A stretch of 64,000 nucleotides of DNA from an uncultured Paludibacter sp. Lineage in GTDB: Bacteria; Bacteroidota; Bacteroidia; Bacteroidales; Paludibacteraceae. This document shows positions 17,435 through 26,418 of this stretch, piece by piece. Both the position numbers and the translations under genes were made by a program. The stretch lies in the NCBI GenBank assembly GCA_937927845.1, contig CALFXE010000010.1:62001-126000 (forward strand), given 5' to 3'. Positions within the stretch are counted from its first letter, which is position 1. The number at the start of each line of letters is the position of its first letter. The notes below the pieces were generated by a model. It saw only the letters and a program-made list of their open reading frames with translations, was not told where the DNA came from and did not search any database.

Positions 17435-18871
17435 ATGAGATTAACATATTTCACTATTTTAACTTCCTTTATTTTATCAGCTAATATTTTTTCCCAAACA
17501 ACTGTCGATAAGTTCACGCAACAATCATTACTGCAAAATGCAAATATCAGTATTTTAGTTAAAGACTTAAAGACAGGTAACGAAATAGCTGCGTATAGGG
17601 CTAATAACCTCACAGTTCCGGCATCTACTTTAAAAGTTGTTACTACAGCTACAGCCTTAGAAATTTTTGGTCCTGATTTCCGGTATGAAACGGTATTGTC
17701 TCATGATGGAAAGATTGACTCTAACGGGGTACTGAATGGAAATTTATATATAGTAGGGAGTGGCGATCCAACATTAGGTTCGTCAAAGTTGGGCGACAGA
17801 CATTTCTTAAATAAATGGGTGTCTGCAATAAAATCGGCAGGAATTAAAAAGATAAACGGAAGAATAATTGCTGATGAAAGTCGCTTTGATAATGAAGGTG
17901 CAAATCCAAAATGGACTTGGGATGATATTGGTAATTATTATGCTCCGGGCATTTATGGAATAGCATATTTAGACAATACTTTGCGTGTAACATTTAAATC
18001 GGGAGCTGCCGGCACAAAGCCTGAAATAATTAAAACCGAACCTGTGGTTGAGGGTTTGGTTATTGATAATAACTTGCTTAGCAGTCGAATAACTTTTGAT
18101 AGTGCATATTTTTATGGTTCTTCAAGAAGTCTTACCAGATCAGTTAGAGGCGAGATTCCTGCTAATAAGCCGGATTTCTTAGTAATGGCAGAATTACCTG
18201 ACCCCGGACTGACCTTAGCCCAAAACTTTCAAAGCATGTTAAATGAACAGAAAATTGAAATATCATTTCCTCCTTCGGTCTTGTCTTCTGTTGAGTTTAG
18301 CTTTCCTGCAGGTATGCCAACCAGAACTACATTATATACCCACTATTCGGTTCCTTTAAGTGAAATTATCAAAGAGATAAATGTGAAAAGTAATAATTTT
18401 TATGCCGAGCAGTTATTTAAGTCGATTAGTTTAAGTCGTGATAGAGTAGCAACAAATAAACGCTCTGCAGATATTATTGCGAATTTTTGGAAAGCAAAAG
18501 GTTTGGATGTTAATCAACTTTATCAGGTTGACGGTTCAGGTTTGAGTCCGGCAAATGCTGTTTCAGCCGCGTTTTTATCAGAGGTGCTGATTTACATGTA
18601 TCATACGAGCAAGTATAAAAATGTATTTTTTAACAGCTTCCCTGTTGCAGGGAAAAATGGTACCGTTGCAGGCTTCCTGAAAAAAACATCTCTTGAAGGA
18701 AAGGTTTATGCGAAAAGTGGTACAATCAGTAGAGTAAAATCATATGCAGGATATATAATAGATGATAGGCGAGAATGGGTATTTTCAATAATTATTAACA
18801 ATTCTAAGGGTAATTCCTGGCAAACTTTAAGTAAAATCGAAGATTTTTTAATTGACATCACAAAAAATTAA
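17435..18871 (+). CDS. dacB: D-alanyl-D-alanine carboxypeptidase/endopeptidase, PBP4 type
   Basis: 478 residues with an N-terminal signal peptide (about 1-20). The three penicillin-binding motifs are visible: SxxK as S64-TLK67 in PASTLKVV, SxN in VKSNNFYAEQ, and KSG in YAKSGTISRVK. The long insert between the first two motifs is typical of class C low-molecular-weight PBPs (PBP4/DacB), which trim peptide stems and cut cross-links in peptidoglycan. It should act in the periplasm. No neighbouring cell wall genes are present. Confidence 0.94.
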   Translation: MRLTYFTILTSFILSANIFSQTTVDKFTQQSLLQNANISILVKDLKTGNEIAAYRANNLTVPASTLKVVTTATALEIFGPDFRYETVLSHDGKIDSNGVLNGNLYIVGSGDPTLGSSKLGDRHFLNKWVSAIKSAGIKKINGRIIADESRFDNEGANPKWTWDDIGNYYAPGIYGIAYLDNTLRVTFKSGAAGTKPEIIKTEPVVEGLVIDNNLLSSRITFDSAYFYGSSRSLTRSVRGEIPANKPDFLVMAELPDPGLTLAQNFQSMLNEQKIEISFPPSVLSSVEFSFPAGMPTRTTLYTHYSVPLSEIIKEINVKSNNFYAEQLFKSISLSRDRVATNKRSADIIANFWKAKGLDVNQLYQVDGSGLSPANAVSAAFLSEVLIYMYHTSKYKNVFFNSFPVAGKNGTVAGFLKKTSLEGKVYAKSGTISRVKSYAGYIIDDRREWVFSIIINNSKGNSWQTLSKIEDFLIDITKN

Positions 18872-18880
18872 AAAATATTC

Positions 18881-18888
18881 TATCTTTG
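18881..18888 (+). promoter_or_regulatory. -7 box for the tryptophanase-family gene
   Basis: TATCTTTG matches TAnnTTTG exactly, 86 bases before the ATG at 18975 and just after the dacB stop. Confidence 0.5.
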
Positions 18889-18974
18889 CACGCTAAACAA
18901 ATTGAAAATTAAACGATAAGCTCTTTTCAATACCGGAAATTCATTTTTTATCAATAATATTTTACATTACAAAT

Positions 18975-20423
18975 ATGCAAGAAATTAAATTCTACAGTGG
19001 TGAAAGTCTGCCACTTGAGTTACACAAGGCACGCATTGTGCAAAAACTTCATTTAGTACCTATCGAAAGGCGTTTGGAAGCATTATATGAAGGTGGTTTC
19101 AATACTTTCCAACTGAATACGAAAGATGTGTTTTTAGACATGCTGACTGATTCCGGAACAAATGCTATGAGCGATAATCAATTGGCTGCTATGATGCAAG
19201 CTGATGATGCTTATGCAGGTTCGCAAAGTTTTATTCGTTTACAGGAAGCTGTTACCGAAGTGGTGGGTAAGAAACATTTATTGCCGGTTCACCAAGGTCG
19301 TGCAGCGGAAAACATCATCTCTATTGCTTATGTGAAAAAAGGCAGTTTAGTTCCTATGAACTACCATTTTACAACTGCTATGGCACATATAACAGACAAA
19401 GGCGGTCAGATTGTAGAGCTACTTTATGATGAAGCATATGTTGTAAATTCAGATCATCCTTTCAAAGGAAATATGAATATTGAAAAGCTCGAAGAAGTTA
19501 TCATACAGAAAGGTGCGAAAAATATTCCTTTCATCCGTATGGAAGCATCAACAAATTTAATTGGTGGTCAGCCTTTTTCTATACAAAACCTGCGTGATGT
19601 ACGAGAAGTTGGTAATAAATACGGAATTCGTTTGGTGCTCGACTGTAGTTTAATTGGTGAAAATGCACTTTTAATCAAACAACGCGAAGATGAATTTAAG
19701 GAAGCTGATATTAAAACTATCATTCATACTATGACCGGCTTAGCCGATTTATGTTATTTCTCGGCAAGAAAATTAAGTTCTTCACGTGGTGGTGGTATTT
19801 GCACTGATAGCATGGAAATCTTTAAAGAGCTTGAAGCTTTGGTACCTTTATACGAAGGTTTCTTAACTTATGGAGGTATGTCTATTCGCGAGATAGAAGC
19901 TATGGCAGTTGGTTTGTATGAAACTCTGGATGAGTCTGTTATCTGCCAAAGTCCTTCTTTTATTAAGTATTTGGTTGAAGAATTACATAAAAAAGGCATT
20001 CCGGTTATTCGTCCGGCGGGAGTTTTAGGTGTTCACCTCGATGCAATGCAGATTTGTGCACATATTCCTCAAACTCAATATCCTGCAGGGTCATTAGCTG
20101 CTGCTTTATTCCTGATTTCAGGTGTCAGAGGAATGGAACGTGGCTCTGTTTCCAATCAAAGAGATGAGTATGGAAATGAAACTTATGCTGATATGGAATT
20201 ATTGCGTTTGGCTGTACCTCGCCGTGTATTTACTCTTTCGCAAATAAAATACGTGGAAGACAGATTAACATGGTTATACGAAAACCGCAGTTTAATCGGC
20301 GGACTGAAATTCAATTATGAACCACCGGTGTTACGTTTCTTTATGGGTAAACTTGAGCCTGTTAGTGACTGGCCTCAGAAATTAGTTGCTAAGTTTAAAG
20401 AAGATTTTGGAGAAAGTTTATAA
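18975..20423 (+). CDS. Tryptophanase/tyrosine phenol-lyase family protein, divergent
   Basis: 482 residues, aligning along its length with tryptophanase and tyrosine phenol-lyase. Landmarks are LLxDSGTNAMSD (LTDSGTNAMSD, 57-67), DDAYAGS, HQGRAAEN (106-113), GGQP, and SARK at 263-266 where Lys266 corresponds to the PLP-binding lysine. Asp223, the PLP-nitrogen partner, is kept. The arginine that contacts the PLP ring oxygen (TPL Arg217, TnaA Arg226) is Leu226 here. The segment after the lysine reads LSSSRGGG, unlike either enzyme. It is therefore a beta-eliminating-lyase family member of uncertain substrate. It has its own promoter and terminator. Confidence 0.85.
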   Translation: MQEIKFYSGESLPLELHKARIVQKLHLVPIERRLEALYEGGFNTFQLNTKDVFLDMLTDSGTNAMSDNQLAAMMQADDAYAGSQSFIRLQEAVTEVVGKKHLLPVHQGRAAENIISIAYVKKGSLVPMNYHFTTAMAHITDKGGQIVELLYDEAYVVNSDHPFKGNMNIEKLEEVIIQKGAKNIPFIRMEASTNLIGGQPFSIQNLRDVREVGNKYGIRLVLDCSLIGENALLIKQREDEFKEADIKTIIHTMTGLADLCYFSARKLSSSRGGGICTDSMEIFKELEALVPLYEGFLTYGGMSIREIEAMAVGLYETLDESVICQSPSFIKYLVEELHKKGIPVIRPAGVLGVHLDAMQICAHIPQTQYPAGSLAAALFLISGVRGMERGSVSNQRDEYGNETYADMELLRLAVPRRVFTLSQIKYVEDRLTWLYENRSLIGGLKFNYEPPVLRFFMGKLEPVSDWPQKLVAKFKEDFGESL

Positions 20424-20458
20424 TAGATTTAGCTTACATATAAATAACAAAAATAATT

Positions 20459-20495
20459 ATCAAGAGACTTATTATACGGTCTCTTGATTTTTTTG
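20459..20495 (+). terminator. Terminator after the tryptophanase-family gene
   Basis: TCAAGAGAC pairs with GTCTCTTGA around a ten-base loop, followed by a run of Ts, 36 bases after the stop. Confidence 0.85.
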
Positions 20496-20518
20496 TTTTT
20501 ACATAAAACATTTTATTT

Positions 20519-20526
20519 TACCTTTG
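20519..20526 (+). promoter_or_regulatory. -7 box for zupT
   Basis: TACCTTTG matches TAnnTTTG, 25 bases before the ATG. A TTTG lies 23 bases upstream. Confidence 0.55.
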
Positions 20527-20550
20527 TGTTTTAAAAAATAAAAATAATAT

Positions 20551-21360
20551 ATGGAATCATCCAATCTTATCTTTGCATTTAGTCTAACTCTTTTCGCCGG
20601 ACTCGCAACCGGTATCGGGAGTATAATCGGACTACTGCATAAAAAATTCAATCCAAAGTTTTTAGCTGCTTCTTTAGGATTTTCTGCCGGTGTGATGATT
20701 TATGTGTCGCTCGTTGAAATATTTGCGAAAGCAAGATTTTCTCTTTCTGAAGAATATGGTAATACTATGGGGTATTGGTACACCGTAATTGCCTTTTTTT
20801 CAGGAATTGCAATAATAGCAATAATCGATAAACTTATTCCGGATGTTGAAAATCCGCATGAGATTAATAAAACAAGAAATTACGATACTCCTAAAAAGCA
20901 TGATAAAAATAAACTTATGCGAATGGGGCTGTTTTCAGCTTTAGCCATAGGTATTCACAATTTTCCTGAGGGACTTGCTACTTTTATGGCAGGTTTGCAC
21001 ACTCCAACTCTTGGTATCAGTATAGCAGTAGCTATTGCAATACATAATATCCCTGAAGGATTAGCAGTGTCAGTGCCGGTTTATTATGCAACAAAGAGCA
21101 GGAAAAAAGCATTCGTTCTATCTTTTTTATCAGGCCTTGCTGAACCAATTGGTGCTATAATCGGTTATTTCTTTTTGAAGTGGTTCTTTACCGACTCAGT
21201 ATTTGGTTTTGTGTTCGCAGGAGTTGCCGGTATTATGGTTTATATTTCCTTAGATGAGCTTTTACCAACTGCTGAAGAATATGGTGAGCATCACGTTGCA
21301 ATATACGGACTTATTAGTGGTATGGCAGTAATGGCACTAAGTTTAGTGCTGATGGCTTAA
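20551..21360 (+). CDS. zupT: ZIP-family divalent metal transporter
   Basis: 269 residues with about eight hydrophobic segments. The two metal-site motifs of ZIP transporters are present in the fourth and fifth membrane helices: IHNFPEGLATF and IHNIPEGLAVS. A cytoplasmic loop between them and the N-terminal helices carries charged residues (NPHEINKTRNYDTPKKHDKNK). The protein matches bacterial ZupT closely, which imports zinc and also iron, cobalt or manganese. No metal regulator box was recognised upstream. Confidence 0.93.
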   Translation: MESSNLIFAFSLTLFAGLATGIGSIIGLLHKKFNPKFLAASLGFSAGVMIYVSLVEIFAKARFSLSEEYGNTMGYWYTVIAFFSGIAIIAIIDKLIPDVENPHEINKTRNYDTPKKHDKNKLMRMGLFSALAIGIHNFPEGLATFMAGLHTPTLGISIAVAIAIHNIPEGLAVSVPVYYATKSRKKAFVLSFLSGLAEPIGAIIGYFFLKWFFTDSVFGFVFAGVAGIMVYISLDELLPTAEEYGEHHVAIYGLISGMAVMALSLVLMA

Positions 21361-21383
21361 TACCATTTTCCCTAAAATTAATA

Positions 21384-22322
21384 ATGATTATGACAGAAAC
21401 TCCTAATAATATTGGTTTACTTGAATTCAAAAATATTCCTTTAAGTGATATAGTGCCTTTTATTCATTGGTCGTTCTTTTTTATGGCGTGGCGAATGACG
21501 GGTAAATACGAAGGAATTGAAACTGCAACTGATTGTGAGTCATGTAAAGCATCGTGGCTTAACACCTTTTTGCCTGAAGATAGAGAAAGAGCGGAAGAGG
21601 CTTTGAAATTATATAAAGATGCTCAAGAAATCCTTAGGGAGTTTCGTGATAAGAATGTGCTGACTATCAATGCTTCTCTTGGCATTTATCCTGCTTATTC
21701 CGATGGAGATGATATAATAATTCAAAATGATGGTAAAGATTATGTTATTCCTACTCTTCGTCAACAAAAGCCTGCTCACGATGGATTTTGTTATTCTTTA
21801 GCCGATTTTATTAATCCTGCCGGCGATTATGTAGGAGTCTTTGCAAATACAGTATTAGGTGCTGAAGCTTTTGCTGAAACTTACGAAAAAAAAGATGATA
21901 TATATACTGCATTTATCATAAAAATACTTGCTGAAAGAATTGCTGAAGGTACTGCGGAATGGATGCATTATCATGTGCGCACTAAATATTGGGGCTATTC
22001 ACCAACTGAAAAAGAAGATCATGTAGGGATGCTAAAAGAACAATATAGAGGTATACGACCTGCTGTGGGCTACCCATCACTTCCCGATCAATCAGTAATT
22101 TTCGAACTCGACCCTCTCATTAAATTTAACAATATCGGTATTAAACTTACAGAAAGCGGGGCTATGGATCCTAATGCCTCTGTATGTGGAATGTATTTCG
22201 CTCATCCTCAATCGAGGTATTTCATGGTGGGAAAAATAGACGAAGAGCAATTTCTTGATTATGCCAAAAGGCGAAATAAATCTCCGGAAGTACTGAGGAA
22301 ATGGCTTGCTTCTAACTTGTGA
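21384..22322 (+). CDS. Stand-alone methionine synthase (MetH) activation domain protein
   Basis: 312 residues. The part from about residue 180 on matches the C-terminal reactivation domain of cobalamin-dependent methionine synthase: RIAEGTAEWMHYHVR, YRGIRPAVGYPSLPDQ (SAM-binding RPAxGYP), KLTESGAMDPNASVCGMYF and HPQSRYFMVGKI. In whole MetH this domain binds S-adenosylmethionine and re-methylates oxidised cobalamin. Here there is no homocysteine, folate or cobalamin domain, and metH is not in the window, so it probably works in trans. Starts at 21384 and 21390 (ATG-ATT-ATG) are both possible. No cobalamin riboswitch was seen. Confidence 0.9.
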   Translation: MIMTETPNNIGLLEFKNIPLSDIVPFIHWSFFFMAWRMTGKYEGIETATDCESCKASWLNTFLPEDRERAEEALKLYKDAQEILREFRDKNVLTINASLGIYPAYSDGDDIIIQNDGKDYVIPTLRQQKPAHDGFCYSLADFINPAGDYVGVFANTVLGAEAFAETYEKKDDIYTAFIIKILAERIAEGTAEWMHYHVRTKYWGYSPTEKEDHVGMLKEQYRGIRPAVGYPSLPDQSVIFELDPLIKFNNIGIKLTESGAMDPNASVCGMYFAHPQSRYFMVGKIDEEQFLDYAKRRNKSPEVLRKWLASNL

Positions 22323-22467
22323 TTATCTTTATATTTATATGTTTGATACTCATAATACAATTTCAAGAAGAAATTCAAGAAAAAAGGTCAAATTAGCATA
22401 ACACATAATAAATATTTAAACAAAACCTATTTAGCAAGTGTTATTTCCGTAAATGCATTAAAATTAT

Positions 22468-22475
22468 TAAATTTG
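22468..22475 (+). promoter_or_regulatory. -7 box for the suf operon
   Basis: TAAATTTG matches TAnnTTTG, 20 bases before the sufB ATG. Confidence 0.55.
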
Positions 22476-22494
22476 CAGTCATTTTATTACGATT

Positions 22495-23931
22495 ATGTCA
22501 GATGCAATTATACACGAAGTAACGCAAAGCGATTATAAATACGGATTTACTACCGAAATTGAAACAGAAATCATCCCACCGGGTCTTAATGAAGATGTCA
22601 TAAGATTAATTTCAGAAAAGAAAAATGAACCTGAGTGGATGTTGGAGTTTCGACTAAAAGCATATCGTCATTGGACTACAATGGAGATGCCTAAGTGGGC
22701 ACATTTGAATATACCTGAAATTGATTATCAGGCTGTTTCGTATTATGCTGCACCACGAAAGAATGCTCCTAAAAGTTTAGATGAGGTCGATCCTGAATTA
22801 CTTAAAACATACGATAAGTTAGGTATTCCGATAGAAGAACAAAAAGCATTATCGGGTATTGCTGTTGATGCGGTAATGGACTCGATATCAGTAAAAACAA
22901 CTTTTCAGGAAACTTTAGCTGAAATAGGAATTATTTTTTGTTCATTCAGTGAGGCTGTACAAAAACATCCTGATTTGGTGAAAAAATATATGGGTTCGGT
23001 TGTACCATACACAGATAATTTTTTTGCAGCTCTAAATAGTGCAGTTTTCAGCGATGGATCTTTTGCATATATTCCGAAAGGAGTTAGATGCCCGATGGAA
23101 TTATCAACTTATTTCAGAATAAATGCAGCAAATACCGGTCAGTTTGAGCGCACATTGATTGTTGCCGACGACGATAGCTATGTGTCATATCTCGAAGGTT
23201 GTACTGCTCCACAAAGAGATGAAAATCAGTTGCATGCAGCAATTGTTGAAATAGTTGCAATGAAAAATGCAGACGTAAAATATGCTACTGTACAGAATTG
23301 GTATCCAGGCGATAAAGATGGAAAAGGCGGTGTTTACAATCTTGTAACGAAAAGAGGTATCTGTAAAGGAGAAGGTTCGCATATTTCATGGACACAAGTA
23401 GAAACAGGTTCGGCAATCACATGGAAATACCCATCATGTATTTTACAGGGAGATAATTCATCAGCGGAGTTCTATTCTGTTGCGGTAACGAACCATTTTC
23501 AACAAGCAGATACAGGTACGAAGATGATACATCTTGGAAAAAATACCAGTTCGCATATCCTTTCAAAAGGTATTTCTGCAGGATTTAGTCAGAATAGCTA
23601 CAGAGGATTAGTCAGAGTTGGAAATAATGCAGAAAACGCAAGAAATTTCTCTCAATGCGATAGCTTATTGCTGGGTGACAAATGCGGTGCTCACACATTC
23701 CCATATATTGAAGTTAATAATGAATCAGCAGTAGTTGAACACGAAGCAACTACATCAAAAATTTCTGAAGACCAGATATTTTACTGCAATCAAAGAGGTA
23801 TTTCAACAGAAGATGCAGTAGGATTGATAGTTAATGGCTACGCAAAAGAGGTTGTCGACAAACTACCTATGGAATTTGCGGTTGAAGCTCAGAAATTATT
23901 ACAGATAACATTAGAAGGTTCGGTAGGATAA
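22495..23931 (+). CDS. sufB: Fe-S cluster assembly scaffold protein SufB
   Basis: 478 residues, the usual SufB length. SufB is the main scaffold of the SufBC2D complex, on which Fe-S clusters are built from sulfur supplied by SufS. Conserved segments include YLEGCTAPQRDENQLHAA, the beta-helix core TGSAITWKYPSCILQGDNS, and the C-terminal region with the cysteine in IFYCNQRGIS, the position implicated in cluster building. It heads sufB-sufC-sufD with short gaps. sufS, sufE and sufU are not adjacent, so the cysteine desulfurase must be encoded elsewhere. Confidence 0.97.
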   Translation: MSDAIIHEVTQSDYKYGFTTEIETEIIPPGLNEDVIRLISEKKNEPEWMLEFRLKAYRHWTTMEMPKWAHLNIPEIDYQAVSYYAAPRKNAPKSLDEVDPELLKTYDKLGIPIEEQKALSGIAVDAVMDSISVKTTFQETLAEIGIIFCSFSEAVQKHPDLVKKYMGSVVPYTDNFFAALNSAVFSDGSFAYIPKGVRCPMELSTYFRINAANTGQFERTLIVADDDSYVSYLEGCTAPQRDENQLHAAIVEIVAMKNADVKYATVQNWYPGDKDGKGGVYNLVTKRGICKGEGSHISWTQVETGSAITWKYPSCILQGDNSSAEFYSVAVTNHFQQADTGTKMIHLGKNTSSHILSKGISAGFSQNSYRGLVRVGNNAENARNFSQCDSLLLGDKCGAHTFPYIEVNNESAVVEHEATTSKISEDQIFYCNQRGISTEDAVGLIVNGYAKEVVDKLPMEFAVEAQKLLQITLEGSVG

Positions 23932-23971
23932 AATGATAAAAAAACGATAGACTTTTTTAATTACAATAATA

Positions 23972-24724
23972 ATGTTAGAAATTAAAGACCTCCATGCCAG
24001 TATAAATGGCAGAGAAATAATAAAGGGATTAAGCATGACGGTGAAACCTGGAGAAATTCATGCTATAATGGGACCAAACGGTTCCGGAAAATCCACACTT
24101 TCATCAGTAATTACAGGAAATCCTGCTGTGGAAGTAACACATGGAACGATAACATTTGAAGGCAAAGATTTACTTGAAATGGCTCCGGAAGAAAGAGCAA
24201 ATGCAGGTGTGTTTTTAAGCTTTCAGTATCCTGTTGAAATTCCGGGTGTGAGTATGGTTAATTTTATGAGAACTGCAATCAACGAGCAGCGAAAATACAA
24301 AAACCTACCACCTTTGGCAGCATCAGATTTTTTAAGATTGATGAGAGAAAAGAAAGCATTGGTTGAAATGGATAATAAACTTTCCAATCGGTCAGTAAAT
24401 GAAGGGTTTTCAGGAGGAGAGAAAAAGAAGAATGAGATTTATCAGATGGCAATGTTGGAGCCTAAATTAGCAATTCTTGATGAGACAGATTCGGGATTGG
24501 ATATAGATGCCTTGCGTATTGTAGCTCAAGGAGTTAATAAACTTAAAACTCCACAAAATGCAACTATTCTTATAACTCACTATCAACGCTTACTCGACTA
24601 TATAATTCCCGATTTTGTACATGTGTTATACGATGGAGAGATAGTTAAGACAGGTTCGAAAGATTTGGCTTTAGAACTTGAAGAAAAAGGGTATGATTGG
24701 ATCAAACAGGAAGTTACTCTATAA
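23972..24724 (+). CDS. sufC: Fe-S cluster assembly ATPase SufC
   Basis: 250 residues of an ABC-type ATPase. Walker A is GPNGSGKST (about 34-42), the signature motif is FSGGEKKKNEI, and Walker B is LAILDETDSGLD, where the Asp after Glu is the SufC-specific variant. The H-motif histidine sits in LITHYQRLL. SufC dimerises on ATP binding and opens the SufB-SufD interface for cluster assembly. The 40-base gap to sufB and 15-base gap to sufD indicate a single operon. Confidence 0.97.
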   Translation: MLEIKDLHASINGREIIKGLSMTVKPGEIHAIMGPNGSGKSTLSSVITGNPAVEVTHGTITFEGKDLLEMAPEERANAGVFLSFQYPVEIPGVSMVNFMRTAINEQRKYKNLPPLAASDFLRLMREKKALVEMDNKLSNRSVNEGFSGGEKKKNEIYQMAMLEPKLAILDETDSGLDIDALRIVAQGVNKLKTPQNATILITHYQRLLDYIIPDFVHVLYDGEIVKTGSKDLALELEEKGYDWIKQEVTL

Positions 24725-24739
24725 AGAAATTTTGTTTAA

Positions 24740-26080
24740 ATGGAAAAACAATATATAGAATTATATAAGGAAAATAAATCTTTGATAAATCAATTTTCAG
24801 CTCCGGTAATCAACAAATCGAGGGATGAAGCTTTTGATTTATTCGAAGAAATAGGTTTTCCTACAACTAAGCAGGAACATTATAAATATACTGATCTCAA
24901 AAATGTATTGTCACTGAAATATGTATTAGATTTCAAACGAACATATAACTATATGGATCCGTACAAGACTTTTCAATGTGATGTTCCGGAAATTCGTTCG
25001 TTCCTGTATTTTGTTGTAAACGAGAGCTTTTATTCAAAAACAAACTCAATAAATGGTGATTTACCTAAAGAAGTTATCATTTGCGGACTTAAGGAAGCAT
25101 CAGAAAAATATCCGGAATTAGTTGAAAAGCATTACGGAAAATTAGCTTCGAAACAAAAAGATGGAATAATTGCTTTTAATGGAGTGTTTGCTCAAGATGG
25201 TTTCTTTATGTATGTGCCTAAAGGTGTTCAACTTGATAGGCCTGTGCAATTAGTCAATATTATGAGTTCTGATGTTGATTATATGGCAAATGCACACAAC
25301 TTAATAATTATCGAAGAGGGTGCAAAAGCACAATTGTTAGTTTGCGATCATACATACGACAGCGTACAGTTTATTTCAAATCGTCTGACAGAGGTATTTG
25401 TTGGTAAGAATGCTATGTATGAACAATATAAACTTGAGAACACACATATCCGGACTACAAATCTCAATACATTACTTGTTGACCAGCAAGAGTCATCAGT
25501 GGCATTGATAAACAATATTACATTACACAATGGAATTACTCGCAGCAATATCGAAATTGCATTAAATGGAGAACATTGCGAAACCGAACTTTGTGGCATG
25601 GTAATCGGAGATAAGAAACAGCATGTAGATAATTTTACCAATATTTATCATAATAAGCCGAATTGTCATTCAACGGAATTGTTTAAATACGTGTTGGATG
25701 ATATGTCGGTAGGAGCGTTCACAGGTAGATTGTATGTGGCAAAAGATGCACAAAAGACTCAGGCATATCAAACAAATAAGAATTTATTACTTACTAAAGG
25801 CGCTAAAATGCGTACGAAGCCACAGCTTGAAATCTATGCTGATGATGTTAAATGTTCGCATGGGGCAACTGTTGGTCAGCTCGATGAGAAAGCTCTATTC
25901 TATATGTGTACACGTGGAATTCCTTTCAAAGAAGCCAGACTTCTTCTTATGTCGGCTTTTACTTCAGATGTTATTGATCATATACGCATACCATTACTTG
26001 CCGAGCGAATGAGAATCTTAGTGGAAAAAAGATTGAGAGGCGAGTTGTCAAAATGTGAAGGATGTATGATTTGCCAATAA
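24740..26080 (+). CDS. sufD: Fe-S cluster assembly protein SufD
   Basis: 446 residues, the SufB-like partner that completes the SufBC2D scaffold. The core beta-helix is followed by DDVKCSHGATVGQLDEKALFYMCTRG, which contains the conserved histidine linked to iron acquisition. The C-terminus is unusual in ending LRGELSKCEGCMICQ, a C-x2-C-x2-C cluster (Cys439, 442, 445) that could bind an iron or zinc atom. A strong terminator-like hairpin follows at 26085-26131. Confidence 0.95.
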   Translation: MEKQYIELYKENKSLINQFSAPVINKSRDEAFDLFEEIGFPTTKQEHYKYTDLKNVLSLKYVLDFKRTYNYMDPYKTFQCDVPEIRSFLYFVVNESFYSKTNSINGDLPKEVIICGLKEASEKYPELVEKHYGKLASKQKDGIIAFNGVFAQDGFFMYVPKGVQLDRPVQLVNIMSSDVDYMANAHNLIIIEEGAKAQLLVCDHTYDSVQFISNRLTEVFVGKNAMYEQYKLENTHIRTTNLNTLLVDQQESSVALINNITLHNGITRSNIEIALNGEHCETELCGMVIGDKKQHVDNFTNIYHNKPNCHSTELFKYVLDDMSVGAFTGRLYVAKDAQKTQAYQTNKNLLLTKGAKMRTKPQLEIYADDVKCSHGATVGQLDEKALFYMCTRGIPFKEARLLLMSAFTSDVIDHIRIPLLAERMRILVEKRLRGELSKCEGCMICQ

Positions 26081-26084
26081 ATTA

Positions 26085-26131
26085 AATACATAAAGCATAT
26101 AAATAAAACAGTTTTATATGCCTTATGTATT
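26085..26131 (+). terminator. Terminator hairpin of the suf operon
   Basis: A 19-bp stem (26085-26103 with 26113-26131) has one mismatch around a short loop. It begins five bases after the sufD stop. The following bases are A/T alternating and not a pure T-run, so it may also stabilise the mRNA end. Confidence 0.65.
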
Positions 26132-26275
26132 ATTATATATACCTTAAAACTACCTCCCTACAAAATTATTACTATACACTCCGTATTCTGTTTGAACTTA
26201 CAATATAAAATTGCATGAAATTATAGTATATTTCATGTAAGTTTATTCACTTCTAAAGCGTAATTCGTAAAAAAG

Positions 26276-26317
26276 CACGTAAAAGGTAAAAACTTTTTGC
26301 AAATGAGACATTTATGA
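26276..26317. repeat. Palindromic repeat, copy 2 (single arm)
   Basis: Bases 26277-26297 repeat, in opposite orientation, the 21 bases at 14408-14428. ATGAGACATTTATGA (26303-26317) matches 14364-14379 with one base missing. It lies 23 bases upstream of the -7 box of the AraC-type gene. Confidence 0.6.
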
Positions 26318-26339
26318 TTTTTTACTAAAACAATTATAT

Positions 26340-26347
26340 TATTTTTG
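26340..26347 (+). promoter_or_regulatory. -7 box for the AraC-type gene
   Basis: TATTTTTG matches TAnnTTTG, 72 bases before the ATG at 26419. Confidence 0.5.
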
Positions 26348-26418
26348 CGCTGAAATTTTTATTGATACCTATGTTTATTTAAAATAATCTTAATGAATTA
26401 CTATCTAAATTTTTCGTT

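Larger units (their letters stand above)
26081..26418. other. Gene-free stretch between sufD and the AraC-type gene
   Basis: 338 bases. It contains the suf operon hairpin, copy 2 of the palindromic repeat (26276-26317) and a TATTTTTG box (26340-26347). No open frame of note. Confidence 0.55.
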
